From CAVQFD01 sp963724695 (GTDB lineage: Bacteria; Acidobacteriota; Vicinamibacteria; Vicinamibacterales; CAVVIG01), in assembly GCA_963724695.1 (NCBI GenBank), contig CAVRVW010000007.1:350093-414092 (forward strand): a stretch of 64,000 bases of DNA, in the 5' to 3' direction. A model generated the notes under the pieces. The model saw only the letters and a program-made list of their open reading frames with translations. It was not told where the DNA came from and searched no databases. Below are positions 1 to 9,120 of this stretch, one piece after another. The stretch's first letter is position 1; each line of letters opens with the position of its first letter. Position numbers and translations under genes: made by a program.

Positions 1-1906
1 GCGTGCTCCACCGCGACATCAAGGCGCAGAACGTGATGCGGTCCGACGATGGGCGCGTGGTCCTGATGGACTTTGGCGCTGGCGAGGATCGAATACGCGG
101 TTCGGGCTCGAGCATGGCGGGGACGCCCGTGTATCTGGCGCCCGAGATTCTGGACGGCGGCGCAGCCAGCATCCAGACCGATATCTACAGTCTCGGCGTG
201 CTGCTCTACCACCTGTTGACCGGCCGGTATCCGGTGGTGGCCCGGGACCTGCCGGCGCTCGGCGCCGCGCACCAGCGCGGCGAGCAGACCGACATTCGAT
301 CGCTTCGTCCGGACGTGCCGTCCGGGCTCGCCCGCATCATTCAGAGAGCAATCGACCCCGAGCCCGCGAGGCGCCACCCCAGTGCGAGCGATCTCGAGCG
401 CGACCTGGCATCTCTCGGCGCCCGGCGTTTTCCGCTGTTTGCGGCGGCGGCCCTGGGCCTCGCCGCCATCGTTGCGGCGTCGATGTGGCAGACGCGAGCT
501 GCCGACCGACCCCGCGCCGGCGCGGCGACATCGGCCACGCGAAACGTCGCGGTCGACCCATCCGAGCGTCCCGTCATCGCGGTGTTGCCGCTGGAGAACC
601 TGAGCGCCGAGCCCGACGGCGAGTACTTTGCGGACGGATTGACGGACGAAATCATCCGCAACCTCGCCGTCATCGACGGCCTCGACGTCAGATCGCGCAC
701 CTCGTCGTTCTACTTCAAGGGCCGCCCCCGCAATCTGCGGGACGTGGCGGAGCAACTCTCCGCGACGGTCGTGCTCGAGGGATCGGTGCTCAGGACGGGC
801 GGGTCGCTGCGCATCAACGTGCAGCTCGTGGATGTGGCCACCGACGTGGCCCTCTGGTCCCAGCGGTTCGATCGTGAGCTCAGCGACATCTTCGCGATTC
901 AGGATGAGATCTCGCGTGCGATCGTCAATCAGCTTCGACTGACCCTGGGCCGGGGCCAACGGCGCTACGACACCGACCTCGCCACCTACGATCTCTACCT
1001 GAGGGCGCGCTCGCTGGCCGACAGGCGGGGGCTGCAAGCGCGCGCCTCGCGGCGGACCTGTTCGACGAGGTCGTCAAACGGGATCCCGCCTTCGCTCCCG
1101 CATACGCAGGCATGGCGTTCGCGTATGCCCACATGGCGTGGGGCTATGACGGCATCGACTTCGAAACGGCTCACGCCGTTACGCGGCCGGCCGCGGTCCG
1201 CGCGCTGCAACTCGACCCGTTGCTCGCCGAGGCCCACGCCGCCATGGGCCTGGTGCATGCGCGCGAGCGGGAGTGGGAACAGGCGGAGCAGTCGTTCCAG
1301 CGTGCCATCGAGCTCGACCCGAGCCTCACGCAGGCGTACACGAACTATGCCTTCACAACGCTGCGAGCGATCGACAAGAGGGAGCGGGCTGAAGAGATTC
1401 TCCGCGCGGCGCTGCGCATCGATCCGCTGTCGCTGGACGTGCAACGGGAAATCGGCCACATGGAGCTCGATTTCGGCCGGTACGACGAGGCGCTGGCGTC
1501 ACGTTCCGGCGGATTTTCGCGCTCGAATCCGGAGTTTCCCTTCGTCCGTCTGGTCCACCTGCCGCGAGCGCTGATGTGGTCGGGGCGCGTGGAGGAGGCT
1601 ATTCGGATGATGGAGCCGACGGGGGCAGGCGCCCACGCCTATCTGGCCCATGCGTACATCCTGGCCGGCCGCCGCACTGACGCCGAACGTCTGGCCATCG
1701 CGAACACGGGTTTTCCCTATCGCGAGGTCATGATCCACGCCGCCCTCGGCAATCTGGACCGCGCGTTTGCAGCATTGGAAGTGGTCGCCGAGCGGGAACC
1801 TCACCGCGTGCCGCTGCTGCTCGTGCGTCCCGAGACGGCGGCGCTCCGCGGGGACCCTCGCTTGAGCGCGTTCCGCAGGAGGTTCGGCCTGCCCGAGCCT
1901 GCCTGA
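1..1906 (+). CDS. Ser/Thr protein kinase with TolB-like and TPR regions (5' part outside window)
   Basis: The window opens inside the kinase C-lobe: the catalytic loop HRDIKAQNV and the DFG motif lie within the first 30 residues, followed by the APE segment (LAPEIL). A single membrane helix (about residues 142-160) leads to an extracytoplasmic region that starts VIAVLPLENLSAEPDG, a domain known from cyclase- and CadC-type sensors, and then TPR repeats (GWAQAEQSFQRAIELDP-like). The protein ends at the TGA at 1904. The frame changes at the G5 run 1027-1031: the text before it reads in one frame and ADLFDEVVKRDPAF onward in the frame one base back, as expected from one missing base. Family knowledge: a membrane receptor kinase; its ligand is unknown. 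It has the same architecture as the three kinases at 50-60 kb. Confidence 0.85.
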
Positions 1907-1929
1907 GGCCGCAGGCGCTCCCGCCCGAC

Positions 1930-1966
1930 CCTCCAGACCTTCCAGACCTTCCAAACTCTCCAGACC
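1930..1966. repeat. short tandem repeat, unit about 10 nt (TTCCAGACC)
   Basis: About three and a half copies of a CCAGACCTT-like unit fill the 60 nt between the convergent kinase and LOG genes. No terminator hairpin with a T run is visible here. Confidence 0.6.
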
Positions 1967-2830
1967 CTATCCGCGCGTCTTCGCGATTCCAGGCGCCGCG
2001 CGCTCCTGCGGCGTCGCGGGCTCGAGGTGGTGGGTCATCAGGTGGTCGCGCAGGCGCTCGAACGCGTCCCAGGGCGTGTTGCAGTACTTCAGGAGATCGA
2101 GATCGCTGTCCGCGATGGCGCCCCACTCGGCCATCGGCTTCAGATCCAGCACCTGATCCCAGTACCTGCTGCCGTACATGATGACTTCCATCTTCTTGGT
2201 CAGCTTCTCGGTCTGCGCCAGCGTGAGGATCTCGAAGAGCTCGTCGAGCGTGCCGAAGCCTCCGGGGAATATCACGAGCGCCTTGGCGAGGTACGCGAAC
2301 CAGAACTTGCGCATGAAGAAGTAGTGAAACTCGAATTTCAGCCCTTCGGTGATGTACGGATTGGCGTCCTGCTCGAACGGCAGCCGGATGTTGAGGCCGA
2401 TGGTCTTGCCGCCTGCCTCGTGCGCTCCGCGGTTGGCCGCCTCCATGATCCCCGGGCCGCCGCCTGAGGCGACCACGAAACGGTGATTCTCGGTCGGCAG
2501 CGTCTTGCTCCACTGGGTGAGGAGGCGCGCGAGCTCCCGGGCTTCTTCGTAGTACCGGGCCCACTCCACGGCCTTCTGCGTCTTGCTCAGTTCGGCCTGG
2601 TATTTCTCGTCGGCGTTGTTCTCGCCGCGGGCGCGCAGCGTCTTGAGGGCCCGGGACGCCCGCTCGCGGCTGTCCACTCGCGCCGAGCCGAAGAACACGA
2701 CCGTGTCCTGGATCCGCTCTTCCTTGAAGCGCCGGAGGGGTTCGAGGTACTCGGCCAGCATCCGGATGGGCCGCGCCTCGGCGCTCTCGAGAAACTCCGG
2801 GTAGAGATACGCGAGCGGCTGTTGCGCCAT
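1967..2830 (-). CDS. LOG-family (TIGR00730-like) nucleotide-binding protein
   Basis: 287 residues. The Rossmann signature GGGPGIMEAANRGA (about 112-125) and the family motif FPGGFGTLDELFE (about 188-200) identify the lysine-decarboxylase-like/LOG superfamily. Members cleave the ribose-5-phosphate from nucleoside monophosphates (cytokinin-type or general nucleosidase activity). The 100-residue N-terminal extension is longer than in the shortest LOG proteins and resembles the long bacterial subgroup. The ATG at 2830 is the only sensible start. The gene is divergent from the amidohydrolase at 2885, with 54 nt between starts. It is free of frameshifts. The exact substrate cannot be told from sequence. 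Confidence 0.85.
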   Translation of the reverse strand: MAQQPLAYLYPEFLESAEARPIRMLAEYLEPLRRFKEERIQDTVVFFGSARVDSRERASRALKTLRARGENNADEKYQAELSKTQKAVEWARYYEEARELARLLTQWSKTLPTENHRFVVASGGGPGIMEAANRGAHEAGGKTIGLNIRLPFEQDANPYITEGLKFEFHYFFMRKFWFAYLAKALVIFPGGFGTLDELFEILTLAQTEKLTKKMEVIMYGSRYWDQVLDLKPMAEWGAIADSDLDLLKYCNTPWDAFERLRDHLMTHHLEPATPQERAAPGIAKTRG

Positions 2831-2853
2831 ATTTTCGCCACTTTAGCAGATGT

Positions 2854-2859
2854 TATGAT
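2854..2859 (+). promoter_or_regulatory. candidate -10 box (TATGAT) for the amidohydrolase gene
   Basis: TATGAT lies 26 nt before the ATG at 2885. No convincing -35 is visible. The only support is position and a match to the sigma-70 -10 consensus. Confidence 0.3.
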
Positions 2860-2884
2860 CGCCCTCTTTCTCGAGAGGGGACCG

Positions 2885-4462
2885 ATGAGAGCATCCCGCA
2901 CGGCGTTTCGGCTGTCGGTCGTCCTGAGCGCCACGCTCACGCTTGGCGTCGCCGCGACACAGGCCCCGCCGCCCCAGTCGTCCGCTGCCCCCTCGCTGCA
3001 CGCCAGGGCCGCGCGGCGTCTCCTCATCAGGAACGCCATGGTCATCTACGGGAGCGGCCGGCCGCCGTTCGGCCCTGTGGACATCGGCGTGGAGGACGGC
3101 CGCATCTCTTATATCGGCTCGCCGGCCGGGCGCTTCACGAGCGGCGCCGACGCCGTGATCGACGCCACGGGCAAGTACGTGATGCCGGGCATCGTCAACA
3201 CCCACATGCACTGGCACGAAGAGCGCCAGCCCGGCATCCCCCAGCCGATTCAGTACGAGCGCAACCTGTATCTGGCCGCCGGCGTCACCACCGCGCGCGA
3301 AGTCGGCGGCGACTTCGACAGGTCCAAGCGCTGGCAGGCCGAGAGCAACGCGCACACGATCGTCTCGCCGCGCATCCTCGTCTACCCCGTCGTCAGCAAG
3401 GGCCGCACCGGCAGCCCGGACGAGATTCGATCGTGGGTTCGGGAGATCCAGCAGCGCGGCGCGGACGGCCTCAAGCTCATCGGGCTCGACCGCGATCAGG
3501 TGGAGGCGGCGCTCAGTGAAGCCAGGCGTCTCGGGCTGCGTAGCACGACGCATATCGGCGTCGAAGAAACGACGGCGGCTGACTACATCGAGCTCGGCGT
3601 GAGCTCCATCGAGCACTTCTACGGCGTCGCGGATGCGGCGCTGCCGGGCCGGCAGAACTTCCCGTCGGACATGAACTACAACGACGAAGTGCATCGCTTC
3701 GGCCGCGCGGGGGAGCTCTACGCGCAGGCCGATCCCGAGAAGCTCGGCAAGGTGATCGACCTCATGGTCGAGAAGCACGTCGGCTGGAGCCCGACGTTCT
3801 CCATCTACGAAGCGAGCCGGGATCTGGTGCGCGCCCAGAATCAGCCGTGGTTCCGAGACTACCTGCATCCGTCGATGGAGGCGTTCTTCAAGCCTTCGCT
3901 CGACAATCACGGGTCGTACTTCCTCGGCTGGACGAGCACCCAGGAGAACAACTGGCGGCGGCAGTTCCGCATCTGGATGGATGCGGTGCGCGATTTCGGC
4001 CGCAAGGGCGGGCTCGTCACGACTGGCGACGACGCCGGCTACATCTATTCGCTGTACGGCTTCGGGATCGCCAGGGAGCTGGAGCTGCACGAAGAGGCCG
4101 GGTTCCACCCTCTGGAAGTCATCGAGCACGCCACCTGGAATGGCGCGCGGATGCTCGGGTTGGACGATCGTCTCGGCAAGGTGCGCGAGGGCTTCGTCGC
4201 CGATCTGCTGGTCGTCAACGGCAACCCGCTCGAGAACCTCAAGCTGCTCAGCCCGGCCGGCGCCGACGTGCTGCTGTTGAACGGGCGGCCCGTCTCGAAC
4301 TACACCCGTGGCGGAGCGGGAGAGACGGTGCAGGCCGGGCGCGGCGGCGGCATCGAGTGGACGATCAAGGACGGCATCCCGTATCACGTGCCGACGCTCC
4401 TGCAGGAGGTGCGCAGCATGGTGACCGAGGCGCGGTCCCGCACCAGGGTGGCCACACCGTGA
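2885..4462 (+). CDS. secreted metal-dependent amidohydrolase
   Basis: 525 residues. A Sec signal peptide (MRASRTAFRLSVVLSATLTL, cut near ATQA) is followed by an amidohydrolase beta-sandwich and TIM barrel. The metal-binding HxH is in IVNTHMHWHEE, further ligands are likely in STTHIGVEET and SIEHFYG, and the catalytic Asp is in VTTGDDAGY. The C-terminal ADLLVVNGNPLENLKLL strand is typical of imidazolonepropionase/dipeptidase-like enzymes. I chose ATG 2885 because AGAGGGG sits 5 nt upstream and the signal peptide starts there; the open frame extends further 5' without meaning. Its stop overlaps the start of the next gene (GTGA), so the two are translationally coupled. The substrate is unknown; peptides or cyclic amides are typical for periplasmic relatives. 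Confidence 0.87.
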   Translation: MRASRTAFRLSVVLSATLTLGVAATQAPPPQSSAAPSLHARAARRLLIRNAMVIYGSGRPPFGPVDIGVEDGRISYIGSPAGRFTSGADAVIDATGKYVMPGIVNTHMHWHEERQPGIPQPIQYERNLYLAAGVTTAREVGGDFDRSKRWQAESNAHTIVSPRILVYPVVSKGRTGSPDEIRSWVREIQQRGADGLKLIGLDRDQVEAALSEARRLGLRSTTHIGVEETTAADYIELGVSSIEHFYGVADAALPGRQNFPSDMNYNDEVHRFGRAGELYAQADPEKLGKVIDLMVEKHVGWSPTFSIYEASRDLVRAQNQPWFRDYLHPSMEAFFKPSLDNHGSYFLGWTSTQENNWRRQFRIWMDAVRDFGRKGGLVTTGDDAGYIYSLYGFGIARELELHEEAGFHPLEVIEHATWNGARMLGLDDRLGKVREGFVADLLVVNGNPLENLKLLSPAGADVLLLNGRPVSNYTRGGAGETVQAGRGGGIEWTIKDGIPYHVPTLLQEVRSMVTEARSRTRVATP

Positions 4463-5007
4463 CGGAGAAGCGCGGTGCGACCCCGGTTCCTGCCTCCGGA
4501 GAGGCGCGCGGGCCGCGACTCCAGTCGCACCTGGACCTCTCGCTCGTGATCAAGGCGCCGGCGAGCCGCGTGCAGCGGGCCTTCTTCGATCCGCATGCCC
4601 TCGGCGCGTGGTGGCAGGTGGCGCGATCCGTCACGACGCCGCGCACGCTCGGCGCCTATGCGGTCGAGTGGGTGCCCACCGATTTCCGCGACGACGTGCT
4701 CGGGCGGCTGGGCGGCGTCTTCCGCGGGACCGTCATGCAGTTCGAGCCGGGCCGCAGCTTCTTTATCGCCGACGCCTACTGGCTCCCGCCGGACGGCGAG
4801 CCCATCGGCCCGATGGCCCTCGAGGTCACGTTCGGTCCGGTCACTGCGGCCGGAGGCACGAGCGTGCCGCCTGCCGAGCTCGCCACGGAGGTCAGAGTCG
4901 TGCAGACCGGCTTCGAGGAAAGCGCGCGCTGGCGGAGGTACTACGAGGTCGTCGGTGTCGGCTGGGAGCGGGCCCTGGCCTCGCTCAAGATGCTTCTCGA
5001 GAAGTAG
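4459..5007 (+). CDS. SRPBCC (START/AHSA1-like) protein
   Basis: 182 residues from a GTG at 4459 that overlaps the preceding stop as GTGA. The sequence LDLSLVIKAPASRVQRAFFDPHALGAWW (residues about 26-53) is the usual opening of AHSA1-type SRPBCC domains, and the C-terminal helix RRYYEVVGVGWERALASLKMLLEK closes the helix-grip fold. Such proteins bind hydrophobic ligands or act as small hydrolase-like modules. Coupling to the secreted amidohydrolase suggests a shared regulon, but there is no signal peptide, so the two proteins act in different compartments. Confidence 0.75.
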   Translation: MTEKRGATPVPASGEARGPRLQSHLDLSLVIKAPASRVQRAFFDPHALGAWWQVARSVTTPRTLGAYAVEWVPTDFRDDVLGRLGGVFRGTVMQFEPGRSFFIADAYWLPPDGEPIGPMALEVTFGPVTAAGGTSVPPAELATEVRVVQTGFEESARWRRYYEVVGVGWERALASLKMLLEK

Positions 5008-5010
5008 CGC

Positions 5011-6357
5011 GTGCTCCTGCGCCGACCGGTGGCGTCGTGCCTGGTTCTCGTGGCGGCCGCGCTGGCCGTGTACCTCCCCGATGTCGGGCACGGGTTCGTC
5101 AAGGACGATTTCCTCTGGATTGCCGGAAGCCGGCTGAGCGCCGACGTCCTGCTCGGCGCGCCCACGGGGTTCTTTCGGCCCGCCGTCTCGGCCTCGTTCG
5201 CGATCAACCGCGCGGTCTGCGGCGTGGACTCCCTCTGTTACGGCCTGACCAATCTGGCGCTGCTCTTCGCAAGCGCGCTGGGCGTCGCGCATCTCGCGCG
5301 CGCGGTCGGGCTCTCGGCGGGCGCCGCGATCGCCGCCTCGGCCATCTGGATCTTCAACTGGCACGGCATCAACATGGCGACGCTCTGGATCAGCGGGCGC
5401 ACGGCGCTGCTGCTCACCGTGTTTGCCACGTGGGGCGTCGCGTCCCTGCTGCGCGGTCGATGGATCGTCGGCCTGCCGCTGGTGCTGCTCGCCATGCTCT
5501 CGAAGGAAGAGGCGGTGGTCCTGCCGGCGATTGTCGCGTGGGGGCTGGGGCGCGGCCGCCTCGGCGCGGTCCCGACGCGCGAACGCGCCGTCGCGATTCT
5601 CGGCAGCGTGGTGATGCTCGCCGTCTACCTGGCCCTCAGGCTGGAGTCCGGCGCCTTCACGCCGGACACGGCGCCGTCCTATTACCAGTTGGACTTCACG
5701 GCGGGGCGCCTGCTCAGCAACCTGCTGCAGTATGCCGATCGCGCCGGCACGATGGCGGCCGCGGCCCTGCTGCTCTTCTGGATCGTCGCCCGGCCTGGCC
5801 GCATCGCCTTCACCGCCAGCGATCGGCGGGCGGTCGCCTTTGGCGTCGCGTGGTGCGTGCTGGGTTTCGCGCTGACGATCTTCCTGCCCGTGCGGTCGAG
5901 CCTGTACGTCTGCTTCCCGTCGGTGGGCGTGGCGCTCGTCGCCGCCGTGGTGCTCGATCGATGGTGGATCGTGACGCCGGCCGGGGGTCAGTCCAGGGCG
6001 GTCATCGCCGGGCTCCTGCTGCCCTTCGCACTCTGGCCCGTGTACCACGCGCGCAACCGGGGGTCGGTGGGCGAAGCGGAGCTCTCGCGCGCGGCGCTGG
6101 CCGCATTGCAGCGCGTGGCCGCCGAACGGGGCGAGGGCGCCATCGTCACGCTTCGCGACGATCCGGGGGCACGGCCGTCGCTGGACGACGCGTTCGGCAC
6201 CATCGCACAAGGCGCGGCGGACCTGATGATCACGCCGAAGATTGTGGTGTGGGTCGACCCGCCACCGCGGGACGCGGCGCTCGCCGGCCTGGAACCGCCA
6301 GCGCGATCGGACGTGACCATTGCGCTCCGCGATGGAGTTCTGGTCCGACTGCCGTAG
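5011..6357 (+). CDS. polytopic membrane protein, GT-C glycosyltransferase-like
   Basis: 448 residues from GTG 5011, 3 nt after the SRPBCC stop. There are about nine to ten hydrophobic helices up to residue 350, then a soluble tail of about 100 residues. The first periplasmic loop has an acidic pair (GHGFVKDDFLW, about residues 28-38), as in lipid-phosphate-sugar dependent GT-C transferases, and FNWHGINMATLWISGRTALL resembles the TMTC/PMT-like bacterial group that uses polyprenyl-phosphate sugars. The gene shows no frameshift. The transferase role is inferred from topology and the DD pair; no family-specific signature proves it. Confidence 0.55.
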   Translation: MLLRRPVASCLVLVAAALAVYLPDVGHGFVKDDFLWIAGSRLSADVLLGAPTGFFRPAVSASFAINRAVCGVDSLCYGLTNLALLFASALGVAHLARAVGLSAGAAIAASAIWIFNWHGINMATLWISGRTALLLTVFATWGVASLLRGRWIVGLPLVLLAMLSKEEAVVLPAIVAWGLGRGRLGAVPTRERAVAILGSVVMLAVYLALRLESGAFTPDTAPSYYQLDFTAGRLLSNLLQYADRAGTMAAAALLLFWIVARPGRIAFTASDRRAVAFGVAWCVLGFALTIFLPVRSSLYVCFPSVGVALVAAVVLDRWWIVTPAGGQSRAVIAGLLLPFALWPVYHARNRGSVGEAELSRAALAALQRVAAERGEGAIVTLRDDPGARPSLDDAFGTIAQGAADLMITPKIVVWVDPPPRDAALAGLEPPARSDVTIALRDGVLVRLP

Positions 6358-6360
6358 ACG

Positions 6361-7426
6361 TCAGAGTGCTGAATAAGGCCGGATGCCGCGCTTGACCATT
6401 GCAGGCCAGCACACGCTTGCGGAGCTCGTTCGCGACCTTGCCCTGCGTGAGCGGAGGCGTCTTGAACTTCGCGCGGATGGTGGCTGCGCCGTCCGCGATG
6501 GACTCGACGCCCAGCACATCGAGCGGCGCGAGGATGAACGGCGCCCAGCGCGGGTCCGCCTGCATGGCCGCGCCGACTTCGGCCAGCGAGCCGATCACCC
6601 GATCCATGTTCTCGGTGTAGGCCACCCGCACCTCCACCGTGGCGAACGAGAATTCCTTGCTCAGGTTCGCCAGGCTGGTGATGGCGCCGCTCGGAAACAC
6701 CTGCACCGCGCCGTGGTCGTCGCGCAGGACGATGGTCCTGAGCTTGATCTCCTCGACGCTGCCCGACACGTTGTTGATGCGCGCGACGTCGCCGATGCGC
6801 ACCTGATCCTCGAGAATGATGAAGAAACCCGAGATCACGTCGCGCACCAGGTTCTGCGCGCCGAAGCCGATCGCGAGGCCGGCGATGCCGGCGCCCGTCA
6901 GGATCGGCACCACGTCGAACGACAGCTCGCGCAGAAGCATGAGGATCGCCAGGAAGCCGACCGTGGTCCTGACCAGGTGCATCAGGAGCCCGCTCACCGT
7001 GCTGGCGCGGCGCTGCCACTCGAGGTCCGCCCCAGCGCGATCGCGCGCCATCCGGCCCTGGAAGTGCTCGATGGCCAGGTTCGCCACCCGCACGACGAAC
7101 GTCGCACCGAGCACGATGGCGACCACATTGACGCCGTGGGTGAGGAACCACGTGCCCAGCGTCCTCACGTTCCAGGCGCCGGAACCGACGCCGAATTCGG
7201 AGAGGCCGATTGAAAGGCTCGCGGCGGCGGCCAGTGCGTACACGAGCCACCCGAGCGTGCTGACGAGCCGGCGGGTGCGATCGTGCACCTGTGCACGTCT
7301 CTCGGCGCTCAAGCCTTCCAGTTCCCCGAGCATCCGGTGCACGAGGGCGCGTACAGCGCGCACGATGACGATCGCCGCCACAAACAGCAGCGCGATCACC
7401 GTGAGCGTGAGGTAGGGCGAGGGCAT
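6361..7426 (-). CDS. MscS-family mechanosensitive channel
   Basis: About 355 residues. Four or five N-terminal helices are followed by the MscS pore helix and beta domain: IPILTGAGIAGLAIGFGAQNLVRDVISGFFIILEDQ is the conserved TM3-to-beta junction, then VRIGDVARINNVSGSVEEIKLRTIVLRDDHGAVQVFPSGAITSLANLS. Near 6405 the frame must change so that the C-terminus reads MVKRGIRPYSAL and stops at 6361, just past the convergent gene; without this the frame would run deep into the opposite gene. The start ATG at 7426 shares one base with the pyruvate-kinase stop (TGATG), so the two are coupled. Function: a stretch-gated channel of the inner membrane. Confidence 0.85.
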
Positions 7427-8838
7427 CAGACGCGGCGGATGCGCAGGTAGTTGGCGTCGGTCCTGGTGAGGTCGGGGTTGATGCTGACGATGACCACAGT
7501 GGAGCCGCGGGGCACGAGCTCGAGCGCGAGCAGCTGCCGGCCGATGAGCGGCCCGCCCGCCTCCGCTTGATCGCTCAGATCGATGCAGACCGGCCGCACG
7601 CCGCGGTAGATGGTCAGGCGCCTCGCCATCTCGGCCCGATCCGTCAAGGCGAAGATGGGGGCGCGCGGCCGAAGGGCCGAGAGCCGTCGTGCCGTCTTGC
7701 CCCCGCGCGTGATGGCCACAATGGCCTGCGCGTCGCCGCGTTCGGCGAGCGTCACCGCCGCCTCGCACAACGCCTGCGCGTGCTCGTGCTCGTCCCGCCG
7801 CGGCAGCACCGGCGGCGGCGACAGCGGGCTCGACTCGGCCTCGCGGATGATGGCATCGAGCGTCTGCACCGTGCGGCCCGGATAGACACCAGCCGCCGTC
7901 TCGCCCGCGAGCATGATCGCGTCCACGCCGTCGGCGACCGCGTTCGCCGCGTCGCTGACCTCCGCCCGCGTCGGCCGCGGCCCTGTGGTCATCGACTCCA
8001 GCACCTGCGTCGCCACAATCACCGGAATGCTGTGAACGCGCGCGGCAAAGGTGATCTGCTTCTGCGCGCGCGGCACGCGCTCGAGCGGCATCTCCAGCCC
8101 CAGATCGCCGCGCGCCACCATGACGGCATCCGAGGCGTCGAGAATCGCCTCGAGGTCGTCGAGCGCCTGCGGGCGTTCGAGCTTGGCCACAATCAGCATG
8201 TCGGGCGCGCCGGCTTTAGCGAGCAGGCGTCGCGCGCGGACGACGTCGGAGGCACGCTGGACGAAGCTGACGGCCACCATGTCCACGCCGACCGACACGC
8301 CAAAATTGAGGTCGGCGATGTCCTTCTCGGTGATCGCCGACGCCGGAAGCGAGACGCCGGGGGCGCTGATCCCCTTGTGCTGTCCGAGCCGGCCGCCCTC
8401 GACGACGGCCGTCCGGATCTCGTCCCCGTCGCTCGCCTCCACTCTCAGCTCGATCGCCCCATCGGAGAGCAGGAGACGATCGCCGGGACGCACGCTCTCG
8501 GCCAACCCCTCGAACGACGTCGAGACCCGCCCCGGCCCACCGACGAACGTGCCCGTCGCAATCCGCAGTTCGTCGCCGACCTGCAGGTCGAGCGCGACGC
8601 CGCCCTCGAGCGGCCCCGTTCTGATCTTGGGACCCGACAAATCCTGCAGGATCGCCACCTCGCGCCCGGCCCGCGCCGCCGCCGCGCGCACGCGCGCCAC
8701 GGTGGCGCCGTGCGTCTCGTGGGTGCCATGCGAGAAATTCAGGCGGACGATGTCGGTGCCGGCGGCAATGAGCGTGTCGAGCACGGCGTCAGAGTCGCTG
8801 GCCGGACCCACAGTGGCGATGATTTTCGTGTGTCGCAT
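7426..8838 (-). CDS. pyk: pyruvate kinase
   Basis: 470 residues, the normal length. The start is RHTKIIATVGPAS; the substrate-binding LNFSHGTHETH, the FVQRASDV segment, the active-site block VAKLERPQALDDLEAILDASDAVMVARGDLGLEMPLERVP and the ADGVDAIMLAGETAAGVYP motif are all present. It converts phosphoenolpyruvate and ADP to pyruvate and ATP with K+ and Mg2+. The C-terminal allosteric domain (residues about 345-470) is complete. The start at 8838 is set by family alignment; the frame stays open upstream but that part is the antisense of the amidase region. Coupled at its stop to the MscS gene. Confidence 0.95.
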   Translation of the reverse strand: MRHTKIIATVGPASDSDAVLDTLIAAGTDIVRLNFSHGTHETHGATVARVRAAAARAGREVAILQDLSGPKIRTGPLEGGVALDLQVGDELRIATGTFVGGPGRVSTSFEGLAESVRPGDRLLLSDGAIELRVEASDGDEIRTAVVEGGRLGQHKGISAPGVSLPASAITEKDIADLNFGVSVGVDMVAVSFVQRASDVVRARRLLAKAGAPDMLIVAKLERPQALDDLEAILDASDAVMVARGDLGLEMPLERVPRAQKQITFAARVHSIPVIVATQVLESMTTGPRPTRAEVSDAANAVADGVDAIMLAGETAAGVYPGRTVQTLDAIIREAESSPLSPPPVLPRRDEHEHAQALCEAAVTLAERGDAQAIVAITRGGKTARRLSALRPRAPIFALTDRAEMARRLTIYRGVRPVCIDLSDQAEAGGPLIGRQLLALELVPRGSTVVIVSINPDLTRTDANYLRIRRV

Positions 8839-8839
8839 G

Positions 8840-8863
8840 TAGAATCTGAATCCATTATGGTCC
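8840..8863. promoter_or_regulatory. overlapping divergent -10 boxes between pyk and the GatC-like gene
   Basis: Only 18 nt separate the two start codons. On the plus strand TAGAAT (8840-8845) would place a transcript start about 5 nt before the ATG at 8857. On the minus strand CATAAT (8859-8854) would serve pyk. No strong -35 is seen for either. Inferred from position only. Confidence 0.3.
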
Positions 8864-9120
8864 GGCACGACGCCTCCATCGCACGCTGGCTGCACCTCTC
8901 CGTCACCGATGCGGAAGCAAGGGGGTTGCCCGAACTGAAGGGCCTCCTCGAGGCCCTCGCGGAGTCCACGCGGGCGCTGCGCTCGGCCGAGATGGGCACT
9001 GCCGTGATCCTTGGTCCGGCCGGAAGCCCTTCGGCGACAAACGTGTCGTCTGCCGCCCCGAAAGGCGACGAACGTGTCGATCCCGCCAGCCCGGGCCGCG
9101 GCAATGCTGACAATCGCTGA
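8857..9120 (+). CDS. small GatC/AtzG-like partner of the following amidase
   Basis: 87 residues. The N-terminal ASIARWLHLSVTDAEARGLPELKGLLEALAES resembles the IARLARLxLTEEE opening of GatC subunits and of AtzG, small partners that wrap around an amidase subunit. It overlaps the amidase start by 17 nt in another frame, the tight coupling seen for gatC-gatA and atzG-atzE. The C-terminal 30 residues are low complexity. Similarity to GatC is from reading only and is limited to about 35 residues. Alternative: an unrelated small protein. Confidence 0.5.
   Translation: MVRHDASIARWLHLSVTDAEARGLPELKGLLEALAESTRALRSAEMGTAVILGPAGSPSATNVSSAAPKGDERVDPASPGRGNADNR

Noticed and set aside
2843..6395. Long antisense and alternative-frame reading frames over the amidohydrolase and GT-C genes
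   Set aside because: They are Arg/Ala/Gly-rich without motifs and mirror the codon bias of the real genes, as usual at this GC content.
7567..8856. Plus-strand reading frame extending the GatC-like gene upstream
   Set aside because: It is antisense to pyruvate kinase; the ATG at 8857 follows the divergent promoter region.
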